NCBI RefSeq assembly: GCF_008329435.1
Contig: NZ_NPKN01000002.1
Coordinates: 620,001-684,000 of the forward strand
DNA length: 64,000 nt
Source of the DNA: Rhodanobacter sp. T12-5
GTDB taxonomy: Bacteria > Pseudomonadota > Gammaproteobacteria > Xanthomonadales > Rhodanobacteraceae
Reading direction: 5' to 3'
Shown here in pieces: positions 18,866-26,678 of this stretch. Under the pieces are notes generated by a model, which was not told the DNA's origin, ran no database searches, and saw only the letters and a program-made list of their open reading frames with translations. The position numbers and the translations under genes were made by a program. Within the stretch, counting starts at the first letter, position 1; every line of letters starts with the position of its first letter.

Positions 18866-18960
18866 AGACGGGATTGGGGATTCGAGATTCGGGATCCGGA
18901 AAAGCGGTGGCGACGCGAGCTTGCGCTTCTCCGAATCCCCCATCCCGAATCCCCGGCTTT
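18866..18960. repeat. GGGATTCGGGAT-type intergenic inverted repeat between permease pairs 1 and 2
   Basis: The gap between pair 1 and pair 2 is filled by an imperfect inverted repeat. The left arm at 18870-18905 is built from GGGATTNGGGATTCG units; the right arm at 18925-18957 is built from CGAATCCCNNATCCCGAATC. I recognise this class as common in Xanthomonadales intergenic DNA. It may form an RNA hairpin within the operon. Confidence 0.75.
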
Positions 18961-18962
18961 CC

Positions 18963-20219
18963 TCACGCTGCCCGCGTCGCCTCCACCGGCGGCACGTTGG
19001 ACGCGCGCCGGGCCGGCACGAAGACCGCGCCCTGGCCGATCGCCAGCATCGCCAATACGCCGGTGACCACATACAGCAGCGGGATGCGCGTCATCTCGTA
19101 GTGGGTCATCAGCCACATGTTGAGCCCCACCGCCAGCACCACGCCGAGCACCACGCCGACACCGGCAATCAGCAGGTTCTCGATCTGGAAGTAGTGCAGG
19201 ATGTCGATCTTGCGAGCCCCCAGCGCACGGCGCACGCCGATCTGCCGATGGCGCTGGCCGACCCAGAAGCTGGTCAGCCCGACGATGCCGGCGGCAGTGA
19301 CGCAGAGCAGGATCAGGCAGATCACGCCCATCAGGACCGCCATGCCGATGTCGGCCCGATAGGCCTTGGCGCGGATCTCGGAGAACGGCTTGACGCTGTC
19401 GTCGTCGAGCACGCGCATCGGCGTCACCTTGTACAGGGCAGGCGCCACCGCGCGCATCACCGCGTCCAGCTGGCCGGGTTTGGTGCGCACGGCATAGCGG
19501 GCAAAACCGCCGTCCAGCCGCGTCGGTATCAACGTCGAGTACCACGCAAAGCTGCTGCCCCAACTGCCGATGGAAGGGATCTGCAGGCGTGCGACCACGC
19601 CGATGATGGTAGTGGGTGCATTGCTGCCGTCGCTGTACATCACCTTGCCGACGGCATTGCCGTCGGGGAACAGCTTGTCGGCCAGCGCCTTGCTGATGAT
19701 CGCTACCGGACGATCGCGCTGGTCGCGGAAACCCTGATGCTGCACATCGCCGGCGTTGAAGTTGCGACCGGCCACCAGGCGCAAGCCCAGCGTCGACAGC
19801 GCCTGCTCGTCGGTGAAGTAGTACGCGGTGCGGATATCGCCCTTGCCGCCCAGATCGGCGCCCGGCTTGTGCGACACCGAACCGGTCCAGGAGGAGTTGA
19901 GCAGCGGCAGCGAGTTGGTCGGCGCCACCGCAGCCACGCCCGGCAGCTGGCGCAGCGCGGCGAGATCCTCGCGCTGCATGGCGTCGAGTTTTTCCACGCC
20001 GTCGGCATTGTCGGCGCTGGGCGCGCCCACCCATTGCTGGCTGACCAGGAACAGGTTGCTCTCGTCCAGCCCGGTGGGCCGGTTCACCCGCTCGACACGC
20101 TGGCCGATGATGAACACGGCGTTGCACACGATCGCCAGGGTCAGCGCGATCTGCAGTGCGATCAGCACGGTGCCGGCCTTGTGCTTGCGCAATGCGGCAA
20201 GAATGGGATGCAGTTTCAT
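18963..20219 (-). CDS. FtsX/MacB-like ABC permease, pair 1 subunit B
   Basis: A 418-residue permease starting MKLHPILAALRKHKAG. It has one N-terminal helix, a periplasmic domain, and three C-terminal helices with IGVRRALGARKIDIL and the tail PARRASNVPPVEATRAA. Together with VERVNRPTG this marks the alpha subtype shared with pair 4. The ATG at 20219 has GAGG 9 bases upstream; an in-frame ATG at 20225 would leave only 3 bases and is less likely. It follows subunit A of pair 1 by about 11 bases. Confidence 0.88.
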   Translation of the reverse strand: MKLHPILAALRKHKAGTVLIALQIALTLAIVCNAVFIIGQRVERVNRPTGLDESNLFLVSQQWVGAPSADNADGVEKLDAMQREDLAALRQLPGVAAVAPTNSLPLLNSSWTGSVSHKPGADLGGKGDIRTAYYFTDEQALSTLGLRLVAGRNFNAGDVQHQGFRDQRDRPVAIISKALADKLFPDGNAVGKVMYSDGSNAPTTIIGVVARLQIPSIGSWGSSFAWYSTLIPTRLDGGFARYAVRTKPGQLDAVMRAVAPALYKVTPMRVLDDDSVKPFSEIRAKAYRADIGMAVLMGVICLILLCVTAAGIVGLTSFWVGQRHRQIGVRRALGARKIDILHYFQIENLLIAGVGVVLGVVLAVGLNMWLMTHYEMTRIPLLYVVTGVLAMLAIGQGAVFVPARRASNVPPVEATRAA

Positions 20220-20230
20220 GTTCATGATCC

Positions 20231-21547
20231 TCAATTGCTCTTCAACTGCCACGCCGGCTGCACGCGCGAGGCACGGAAGGTCGGATAAAGGCCGGCCAGC
20301 ATCGTGGCGACCACGGCCACCAGCATGGTGAGCAGCAGCAGCGACACATCCAGCCGCGCCAGCGCTGCGATGTCCTTGGGCAGCACCCAGCCCACGCTGG
20401 CCACGCCCGCGACGGTGAGCAACAGGCCCAGGACACCACCGGCCGCACCGACGATGCCCGCCTCGGTGAGGAACTGCGAGTAGATCGCGGCGCGGGGCGC
20501 GCCCAGTGCGCGGCGTACGCCGATCTCGCCGCTGCGACGCAGGAACTTGGCCAGCAGCAGGCCCACCGTGTTCACCAGGCACACCAGCAGCAGGCCCAAT
20601 GCCACCAGCAGCGACACCCGGGTATCGCTGGGCACCACGTGCTGGCTGTCCAGCCAAGCCGGCAGGTCGCGCAGGCGGCTGTTCGGTGCCCAGCCGAAGC
20701 GGCCGGCCTGCTGCTGCGCACGGGCATAGTCGTTGAGATAATTGCGATAGGCAGTCGCCGCGGCCACATCGTCGAGCTCGGCCATGTAGGCGACCCACAC
20801 GCACTCGGAATGCTGCAATCCGACGAAGCCCGACTCCTTGGGCACCTCGTTGCAATTGGTGTTGCCGTCGTTCGACATGGCCTCCTGGATGGCGGTAAGG
20901 AACGGCAGGAACACATCGTCGCCGGTGGTGGAGAAGCCGCCCGTGTTGACCACGTCGTAGAAGCGCGGCTGCGGATTCCAGTCGTCGAGCACGCCGACGA
21001 CGCGATAGTCCTTGCCCTCGATATTGACGGTCTTGCCCACGCTGCTGACGCCGCCGAACAGCTTCTGGTTGAGCTTGCTGCTGATCACCGCCACCATCGC
21101 GCGGTTGGTGTCGTCGTCCGCGCTCCAGCCGCTGCCGTACTTGAACGGCACGTCCAGCATCGGGAAGAACTCGCCGTAGACCACATGGCCGCTCACGTTG
21201 AACGGATGCTTGTCGGCCTGCGCCGGCACTATCGACGGCGAGATCTGATACATCGCCGACTGCCGTTTCGCGCGATGGTCGCGCATCAGTGCGATCGCAT
21301 CGGCGTAATCCATCGCGTTCGGCGGCTCGCCGTCGCTGCTGCGGCCCTTCGGCCCCCAGTTGTCGATCTGCGGCACGAACAGCTTCGACGACTTCCACGG
21401 GATCGGGTCGCCCGACACGGCGCGGAACACCGACCACGACGTCATCGACGCGGCCACGCCGAAACCGATCGTCAGCACCATCAACAAGGTCAGCCCGGGG
21501 CTGCGCCTGAGGCTGCGCAGGGCCAGTTCGAGGTAGTAGGAAAACAT
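20231..21547 (-). CDS. FtsX/MacB-like ABC permease, pair 1 subunit A
   Basis: A 438-residue permease starting MFSYYLELALRSLRRSPG, alpha subtype (VSGDPIPWKSS, FVPQID). Layout is one N-terminal helix, a periplasmic domain of about 250 residues, and three C-terminal helices with IGVRRALGAPRAAIY. It is the first permease after the ATPase gene, across a 200-base gap (21548-21747) in which I see only a weak hairpin and no recognisable promoter. Confidence 0.9.
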   Translation of the reverse strand: MFSYYLELALRSLRRSPGLTLLMVLTIGFGVAASMTSWSVFRAVSGDPIPWKSSKLFVPQIDNWGPKGRSSDGEPPNAMDYADAIALMRDHRAKRQSAMYQISPSIVPAQADKHPFNVSGHVVYGEFFPMLDVPFKYGSGWSADDDTNRAMVAVISSKLNQKLFGGVSSVGKTVNIEGKDYRVVGVLDDWNPQPRFYDVVNTGGFSTTGDDVFLPFLTAIQEAMSNDGNTNCNEVPKESGFVGLQHSECVWVAYMAELDDVAAATAYRNYLNDYARAQQQAGRFGWAPNSRLRDLPAWLDSQHVVPSDTRVSLLVALGLLLVCLVNTVGLLLAKFLRRSGEIGVRRALGAPRAAIYSQFLTEAGIVGAAGGVLGLLLTVAGVASVGWVLPKDIAALARLDVSLLLLTMLVAVVATMLAGLYPTFRASRVQPAWQLKSN

Positions 21548-21747
21548 CTGTGGCTCCGGAATCGTGGGTGCAGCAATGACAAGGCGAGCGAGCGCTGGGA
21601 ATCTGTGAAGAAAGCCACTCTCTGTGGTTTTCCTCTATCGCGAGTACGGCGCATGTCCGGACTCGTTCACGCGATTCGGGCACTTGCGTGTCCGATCCGC
21701 GACCTGCCATCCCTGGCCGGCCTGGGAGGTTGAACAGTCACAACCGC

Positions 21748-22467
21748 TCAGGCGTGGGCGTCGCCTGCGGCGGCATGCACGGTGTGGAAGCGCGGGTCTT
21801 CGGACAGCTCGACCACCTGGCCGTCGATGATGTGCACGTTGCGCTGGGCACGCGCGGCCAGTTCCGGGTCATGCGTGACCATCACGATGGTGGCGCCTTC
21901 GCGATGGATGTCTTCCAGCAGCTCCATCACGCCGCGCGCCATCTGGGTATCCAGGTTGCCGGTCGGTTCGTCCGCCAGCAGCAGGCGCGGCGAGCCGGCC
22001 AGCGCGCGGGCGATCGCCACGCGCTGCTGCTGACCGCCGGACAGTTCGGCCGGGTAGTGCTTGGCGCGCGAGGCCAGGCCGACGCGCTCCAGCGAATCCA
22101 TGATGCGTTGCTTGCGCTCGGCCGCCTTCATGCCGCGGTAGCGCAGCGGCACCTCGATGTTGTCGAACACGTTGAGGTCGGGGATCAGGTTGAACGCCTG
22201 GAAGATGAAGCCGATCTTCTCGTTGCGGATCTTCGAGCGGGCGTTGTCGTTGAGGTTGCTCACCTCGATGCCGTCCAGGTGGTATTCGCCGCCGCTGAAG
22301 GTTTCCAGCAGCCCGGCGATGGTCAGGAAGGTGGTCTTGCCGGAACCGGACGGGCCGGTGACGGCGACGAACTCGCCTTCTTTCACGTCGATGTTGAAAT
22401 CGCGCAGCGCGTAGGTCTCCACCACTTCGGTGCGGTAGACCTTGGACAGGTGGGTCATCTTCAGCAT
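21748..22467 (-). CDS. ABC transporter ATP-binding protein, MacB/LolD type
   Basis: A 239-residue ATPase with Walker A GPSGSGKTT near residue 40, Q-loop in FIFQAFNL, signature LSGGQQQRVAIARAL near 143, Walker B LLLADEP, D-loop GNLDT and the switch His in VMVTHDPELA. It is the only ATPase gene in the locus and presumably serves all five permease pairs. Two copies would bind one A+B heterodimer. It lies between adaptor and permeases in the same direction. MacB/LolD family membership is certain; the substrate is not. Confidence 0.95.
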   Translation of the reverse strand: MLKMTHLSKVYRTEVVETYALRDFNIDVKEGEFVAVTGPSGSGKTTFLTIAGLLETFSGGEYHLDGIEVSNLNDNARSKIRNEKIGFIFQAFNLIPDLNVFDNIEVPLRYRGMKAAERKQRIMDSLERVGLASRAKHYPAELSGGQQQRVAIARALAGSPRLLLADEPTGNLDTQMARGVMELLEDIHREGATIVMVTHDPELAARAQRNVHIIDGQVVELSEDPRFHTVHAAAGDAHA

Positions 22468-22493
22468 GGTTGTTCCTCGGTGGTGGTGATCTT

Positions 22494-22611
22494 GACCCCC
22501 TCTCCCATCGGGAGAGGGGTTGGGGAGAGGGTTCGGTTATCGCGAGAAAGTCTGCGCAAGCCCCGTACCCTCATCCGCCCTTCGCGCACCTTCTCCCGGA
22601 GAGAGAAGGAA
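22494..22611. repeat. Intergenic repeat with two strong hairpins between adaptor and ATPase genes
   Basis: A 10-bp perfect hairpin CCCCTCTCCC-ATC-GGGAGAGGGG (22497-22519) is followed by a second hairpin CCTTCTC/GAGAAGG (22589-22609). The CCCTCTCCC...CCCTCATCCGCCC style is familiar from intergenic repeats in Xanthomonadales and other proteobacteria. It lies inside the export operon, where it could tune the adaptor-to-ATPase expression ratio. Confidence 0.75.
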
Positions 22612-22616
22612 ATTCG

Positions 22617-23888
22617 TCAATTGCTGATCGCGACCGTGGCCGCGCCCTTGAAGCTGTCGGTGCCAGAGATCACGATGCGGTCGCCTTCCTTGAGGCCTTC
22701 GAGGATCTCCACCTTGTCGATGCTGGAGGCGCCGACGCGGATCGGGGTTTTCTTGGCGATGCCGTCGCGCACCACGTAGGCGTAGCTGCCGCCGGATTCG
22801 TCGACGAACGAGCCGCGCTGCACGGTCAGCACGTTGTCTCGCTTGTCCAGCAGCACGCGCACCGACAGGCGCTGGTTCTGGCGCAGCTGCTTCGGCGTTT
22901 CGCCTTCGAAGCGCAGCCGCGCGGCGACCTGGCCGTTGACCACTTCGGGCGAGATTGCGCTGACCAGACCCTTCCACACGTGTCCGTTGCCGCTGATCTC
23001 GCCGGCCATGCCGATGCCGAGGTCGCGGGCGAAGCTTTCCGGCACCTGCATCTCCACCTGCAGCGCGGACAGGTCGATCACGCTGAGCAACTGCGCGTCC
23101 TTGGCCACGGTGGCGCGCTCGGCGATGAACAGCTGGCCGACCTGGCCGTCCACCGGCGATTTCACGTTGAGGTCGTCGACCTGGCGCTGCAGGTCCTTCA
23201 CCAGCAGCAGCTGCCGCTCGTGCGCGAGCTTCTTCGACTGGATGTCGAAGTTGAGGCTGTCGTTGTCGAGGCCGAGGTTGGCCTTGGCATGCGTGGTGGC
23301 GATTTTCGCCTTGTCCAGCGCATCCTTGGCCTTGTCCACGTCCATGTTGGACACCGCACCCTTGGCGAACGCCTTCTGGTAGCGATCCAGGTTGCGCTCG
23401 GCCGTGGTCTGGTCGATGACGGCGTTGTCGTAGGTTTCCTGCAATGCGGAACGCTGCTTGCGCGCGTCGATCTGCGCGCGCCGGTAGTCCACTTCCATCG
23501 CGTCGGCGTTGCTCTGTTCCTGCGCCAGCTTGTTGGTCAGTTCGGGGCTGACGATGGTGGCCAGCACCTGGCCGACTTTCACGGTGTCGCCGGCATGCAC
23601 CTTCAGTGTCACCGCACCGCCGGAGGTGGCGTACAGGGTCGGACTGACCGCCGCCACCACCTTGCCCTCGGCGGCGATGTCGCGCACGAACGGGCCGCGT
23701 TCGACGGTGGCGAAGGCCAGCCGCGAGCTGCTGACCGATGCGGACGCCGAGAACAGCCGGCCGATGCCCGGCGCCAGCCAGGCCAGCAGGGCCAGCACGA
23801 GTACGCCGGCGCCAAGCAGGATCAGCCGGCGCTTGCGGTTGGGTTTGACCTCGACCAGTCGGTCTTGTGCGGAAGTGTCGCGAATCAT
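22617..23888 (-). CDS. HlyD/MacA-type periplasmic adaptor subunit
   Basis: A 423-residue adaptor. It has a basic cytoplasmic start (KPNRKRR), one membrane helix (about residues 22-42), a split lipoyl/biotinyl-like half-motif, a long alpha-helical hairpin (about 115-225), the second half-motif (LNVKSPVDGQVGQL), and C-terminal beta-barrel and membrane-proximal domains. It would bridge the permease to a TolC-type outer-membrane channel; no such channel is encoded in the window. ATG at 23888 lies about 36 bases after the predicted start of transcription from the sigma-54 promoter, which makes it the first gene of the export operon. Confidence 0.92.
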   Translation of the reverse strand: MIRDTSAQDRLVEVKPNRKRRLILLGAGVLVLALLAWLAPGIGRLFSASASVSSSRLAFATVERGPFVRDIAAEGKVVAAVSPTLYATSGGAVTLKVHAGDTVKVGQVLATIVSPELTNKLAQEQSNADAMEVDYRRAQIDARKQRSALQETYDNAVIDQTTAERNLDRYQKAFAKGAVSNMDVDKAKDALDKAKIATTHAKANLGLDNDSLNFDIQSKKLAHERQLLLVKDLQRQVDDLNVKSPVDGQVGQLFIAERATVAKDAQLLSVIDLSALQVEMQVPESFARDLGIGMAGEISGNGHVWKGLVSAISPEVVNGQVAARLRFEGETPKQLRQNQRLSVRVLLDKRDNVLTVQRGSFVDESGGSYAYVVRDGIAKKTPIRVGASSIDKVEILEGLKEGDRIVISGTDSFKGAATVAISN

Positions 23889-23934
23889 CAGTACCGTTCC
23901 TGACCGCGGACAGCGCGGTTGCACAGCGGTCGTT

Positions 23935-23949
23935 GCAATCCACGTGCCA
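23935..23949 (-). promoter_or_regulatory. Sigma-54 (-24/-12) promoter of the ABC export operon
   Basis: Read on the minus strand the sequence is TGGCACGTGGATTGC, an exact match to the TGGCAC-N5-TTGC consensus. Transcription should begin about 12 bases past the GC of the -12 box, near 23923-23925, giving a leader of about 36 bases before the adaptor ATG. The sigma-54 activator gene at 4395-5735 lies at the other end of the same locus. Confidence 0.85.
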
Positions 23950-24014
23950 CTCGGCAATGGCGCGACAACTCCATATGTTTCAAAAGCTTGTAGAAAGCGA
24001 GCGTCGACGCCAGA

Positions 24015-24028
24015 GTGTCCGCGGACAC
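24015..24028. promoter_or_regulatory. Candidate enhancer palindrome for the sigma-54 activator
   Basis: GTGTCCGCGGACAC is a perfect 14-bp palindrome centred about 98 bases upstream of the predicted transcription start. This is the usual distance range for NtrC-family binding sites. Only one full copy is visible; nearby GGACA half-sites (24034-24038) may add to it. The link to the regulator is inferred from position. Confidence 0.5.
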
Positions 24029-24080
24029 CGCACGGACAGCCGGACGACCATGCTTCGGGCAGCCGCGGCCGCCACTTCGC

Positions 24081-24118
24081 ACAAAACGAAAGGCCCCGGT
24101 TCGCACCGGGGCCTTTCG
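24081..24118 (-). terminator. Intrinsic terminator after the TonB receptor gene
   Basis: A 14-bp perfect stem (24087-24100 with 24105-24118, core AAGGCCCCGG) with a 4-base loop is followed on the minus strand by TTTTGT. It lies 38-75 bases past the receptor stop codon and insulates the receptor from the ABC export operon. Confidence 0.9.
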
Positions 24119-24155
24119 AGGATATCCATTCCGTGCGGACGGGCAGCTCGCCTGC

Positions 24156-26639
24156 CTAGAATTCCTGCGTGAAGCGCAAGCCGATGGTGCGCGGCTGGTT
24201 GGTGACGGTGTAGACCTGTCCGTTGGGGTATTGCGCCACCACGCCGTGGGCGGCGCAGACCGACTCGGCGCACTCGGCGTACTTGTAGAGTTGCGCGCGC
24301 TTGTCGAACAGGTTGTTGATGTACATGTCCACCGTCCAGCCGCCCTTGTGGAAGCCGGCGGAGACATCCATGGTCGTGTAGGCGGCCAGATTGCCGGTCA
24401 GGCTGTTTTCGAGCAGCCGCAGATCCGACTTTCGCTCGCCCACATGCACCACCGCCCCTTGCAGGAACGCCTCGTTTTCACCCACGTCGAAGGTGTAGCG
24501 GGCCACCAGGTTGCCCTTGAACCTGGGCGTCACCGGCAACTGGGTACCCTTCGGTGCCACCTCCGCACCGGGACAATCGGTGACCGGCGTGCCGTTGGCG
24601 TCGGTGAATCCGCAATACGTCGCGGCCAGCTTGGCGTCGTAGAAGGCGGCACCGGCGCTGAGTTGCAGGTTGTAGGTGGCAGCCCAGTTCAACTCGGTCT
24701 CCAGGCCCCTGATGCGTGCCTGGTTGGCGTTCTTGATCTCGGTCAGGCCGTTGGCGCCGAGGATGCTGAACTGGAAATCCTTCCAGTCCTGCTGGAACAC
24801 CGACCCGTTGAACGACAGCCGGTTGTCGAACCAGGTGGTCTTCCAGCCGAACTCGTAGTTGGTCAGGTAATCCGACTTGTACGGCGGCAGCGAGCCGCGA
24901 CGATTCAGGCCGCCGGGGCGATAGCCCTCGGATCGCGTGAGATAGATCAGCTTGGTCGGCGTGATGTTCCAGGTCAGATTGACCTTGCCGAGCGAGCCGG
25001 TTTCCTTCACGTTCTTGTCGAAGTCCAGGCACGGTGCGCCACGGTACGGCTGTGGTGAAATGCAGCCCGCCTCGCCATAGCTGGAACTGGGCGAATAGCC
25101 CGCGCTGAAGCCGTAGAAGCCGCCCAGGCTGTTGTTGGCGCGGAAGTAGCGTCCGCCGATGGTGCCGGTGAGCGTGTCGGGGATGAAGTCGTAGGACAGT
25201 TCGCCGAATACGGCCTCGTCGCGATCGGTGCGCACCTGCTCGGTCAGCCAGAGGGTGTTCGGCCAGCCCGTCACGGTGAGCGAGTCCGCCAACCCGTTGA
25301 TCATGTAGCGCTGTTCGATGTCGTGCACCGACCTTTCCCAGAACAGGCCGCCGACCACGCGCAGGCGATCCTCCTTCGGCGAAGCCAGGCGCAATTCGTG
25401 GCTGTCCATGGCATAGCGGTCTTTGCCGATGATGTACTGGGACGGATTGATCAGCGCGCCGCTGTTGTCGTAGATGTAGGTGCCGTACGAATAGGGCAGC
25501 TGGTCGTACCAGAACGAGTAGTCGCTGTAGTCGTTGTGCTCCACCTGGTTCCGCTTGAGGTGCGCGTACGCATAGGTCAGGTCGAAGTTGCCGATCTTGC
25601 CCTGCAGCGTCAGCGCCGCCTGCCACCAGCGGTCGGAAGTGCGCTCCGGATAGAAGTGGGTCACGGCGAGATCGCCGATCGCCGGATCGGTGGCCATGTT
25701 GCCGTGGGCCACCGTGTTTTGACCCATCAACGTCCCGTTGATTGACCAGTCGTCGTTGAGATCGACTTTCAGCGCCGCGCGTGCACCGTCGATGTCGTTG
25801 CCGTTGTAGTTCTTCTTGGCTGCGGGCATGCAGACCAGCAGGCTCGACGCCGTGCAGTTCCTGGCGTTGCTGACGGTGATGCCGGAGCTCGGGAAGGTAC
25901 GCGTGCCTTCCTTGTTGTCGATATAGCCGGCGTCGTGTTCATGCCAGCCGACAAGGCGGATCGCCGCACTTTTCGAGATCGGGATGTTGACCATCCCCTC
26001 CACCACACGCCCGATGCCGCCATGGGCGACTGAGTCGATGCCGGCACTGTAACTGGCGGCGAAGCCGCTGGCATCGGGCTTGTTGGTGATGATGCGCAAC
26101 GCGCCGGCCTGCGCGCTGGCGCCGTACAGGGTGCCCTGCGGCCCGGCCAGCACCTCGACGCGGGCGATGTCGTACATGTGGATGTCGAGCGGGCCAGTGA
26201 CCGTGGTGACCGGCTGCTCGTCGAGGTACACGCCGACGCTCGGCCGCGAACCGGAATGGTTGCCGTCGCCGCCGCTGGCCACGCCGCGCATGTAGATCTC
26301 GGAGAAGCCCGGGCCGGCACTCTGGTAGGACACGCTGGGCAGGTATTTCACATAGTCGTCGAAGTTGGCTATGTGGAGCTGCTCGATTTTTTCCGTGCCC
26401 AGCACCTGGATGCTGATCGGCACCTTCTGCAGGTTTTCGGTACGTTTCTGGGCGGTGACGGTCACCGCGCCCAGCGTCGCGACCTTCAGCTTGCCTTGCG
26501 TCTTGGCCGGCGGTGGGGTTTGAGCGGCATCCTGCGCGAACGCCGGCATGCTCATGGCGAAACAAATCGCCGCGGCCAGCGGCAATCGGTGCAATTTCGT
26601 CCTTTGCCCGTTTCTCTGTGTGGACATCTGCCTATACAT
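24156..26639 (-). CDS. TonB-dependent outer-membrane receptor
   Basis: An 827-residue receptor with a signal peptide ending SMPAFAQDA, a possible TonB box in GAVTVTAQKR, a plug domain (about residues 75-190, with MRGV, LYGASAQAGALRIITNKP) and a long beta-barrel ending TIGLRFTQEF. The terminal Phe is typical of outer-membrane barrels. No N-terminal signalling (STN) domain is seen. The ATG at 26639 has GGGAGGGG upstream. It ends the leftward arm of the catabolic island after a TPR-sulfotransferase and an exopeptidase. It is the likely outer-membrane importer for that pathway's substrate rather than for a siderophore, though no substrate can be read from sequence. Confidence 0.93.
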   Translation of the reverse strand: MYRQMSTQRNGQRTKLHRLPLAAAICFAMSMPAFAQDAAQTPPPAKTQGKLKVATLGAVTVTAQKRTENLQKVPISIQVLGTEKIEQLHIANFDDYVKYLPSVSYQSAGPGFSEIYMRGVASGGDGNHSGSRPSVGVYLDEQPVTTVTGPLDIHMYDIARVEVLAGPQGTLYGASAQAGALRIITNKPDASGFAASYSAGIDSVAHGGIGRVVEGMVNIPISKSAAIRLVGWHEHDAGYIDNKEGTRTFPSSGITVSNARNCTASSLLVCMPAAKKNYNGNDIDGARAALKVDLNDDWSINGTLMGQNTVAHGNMATDPAIGDLAVTHFYPERTSDRWWQAALTLQGKIGNFDLTYAYAHLKRNQVEHNDYSDYSFWYDQLPYSYGTYIYDNSGALINPSQYIIGKDRYAMDSHELRLASPKEDRLRVVGGLFWERSVHDIEQRYMINGLADSLTVTGWPNTLWLTEQVRTDRDEAVFGELSYDFIPDTLTGTIGGRYFRANNSLGGFYGFSAGYSPSSSYGEAGCISPQPYRGAPCLDFDKNVKETGSLGKVNLTWNITPTKLIYLTRSEGYRPGGLNRRGSLPPYKSDYLTNYEFGWKTTWFDNRLSFNGSVFQQDWKDFQFSILGANGLTEIKNANQARIRGLETELNWAATYNLQLSAGAAFYDAKLAATYCGFTDANGTPVTDCPGAEVAPKGTQLPVTPRFKGNLVARYTFDVGENEAFLQGAVVHVGERKSDLRLLENSLTGNLAAYTTMDVSAGFHKGGWTVDMYINNLFDKRAQLYKYAECAESVCAAHGVVAQYPNGQVYTVTNQPRTIGLRFTQEF

Positions 26640-26678
26640 CGGTTTCCCCTCCCAGGTGAAAACAATCAATCGAACGTG

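Noticed and set aside
21611..21631. Hairpin AAAGCCAC/GTGGTTTT in the ATPase-permease gap as a terminator
   Set aside because: The stem relies on a G-U pair present only in the plus-strand RNA, and the operon is read on the minus strand without a U-tract there.
20220..21710. In-frame extension of the pair 1 B permease upstream of 20219
   Set aside because: The extra sequence reads through the A gene in another frame and has no family similarity; the permease starts with the conserved KLHPILAALRKHK block.
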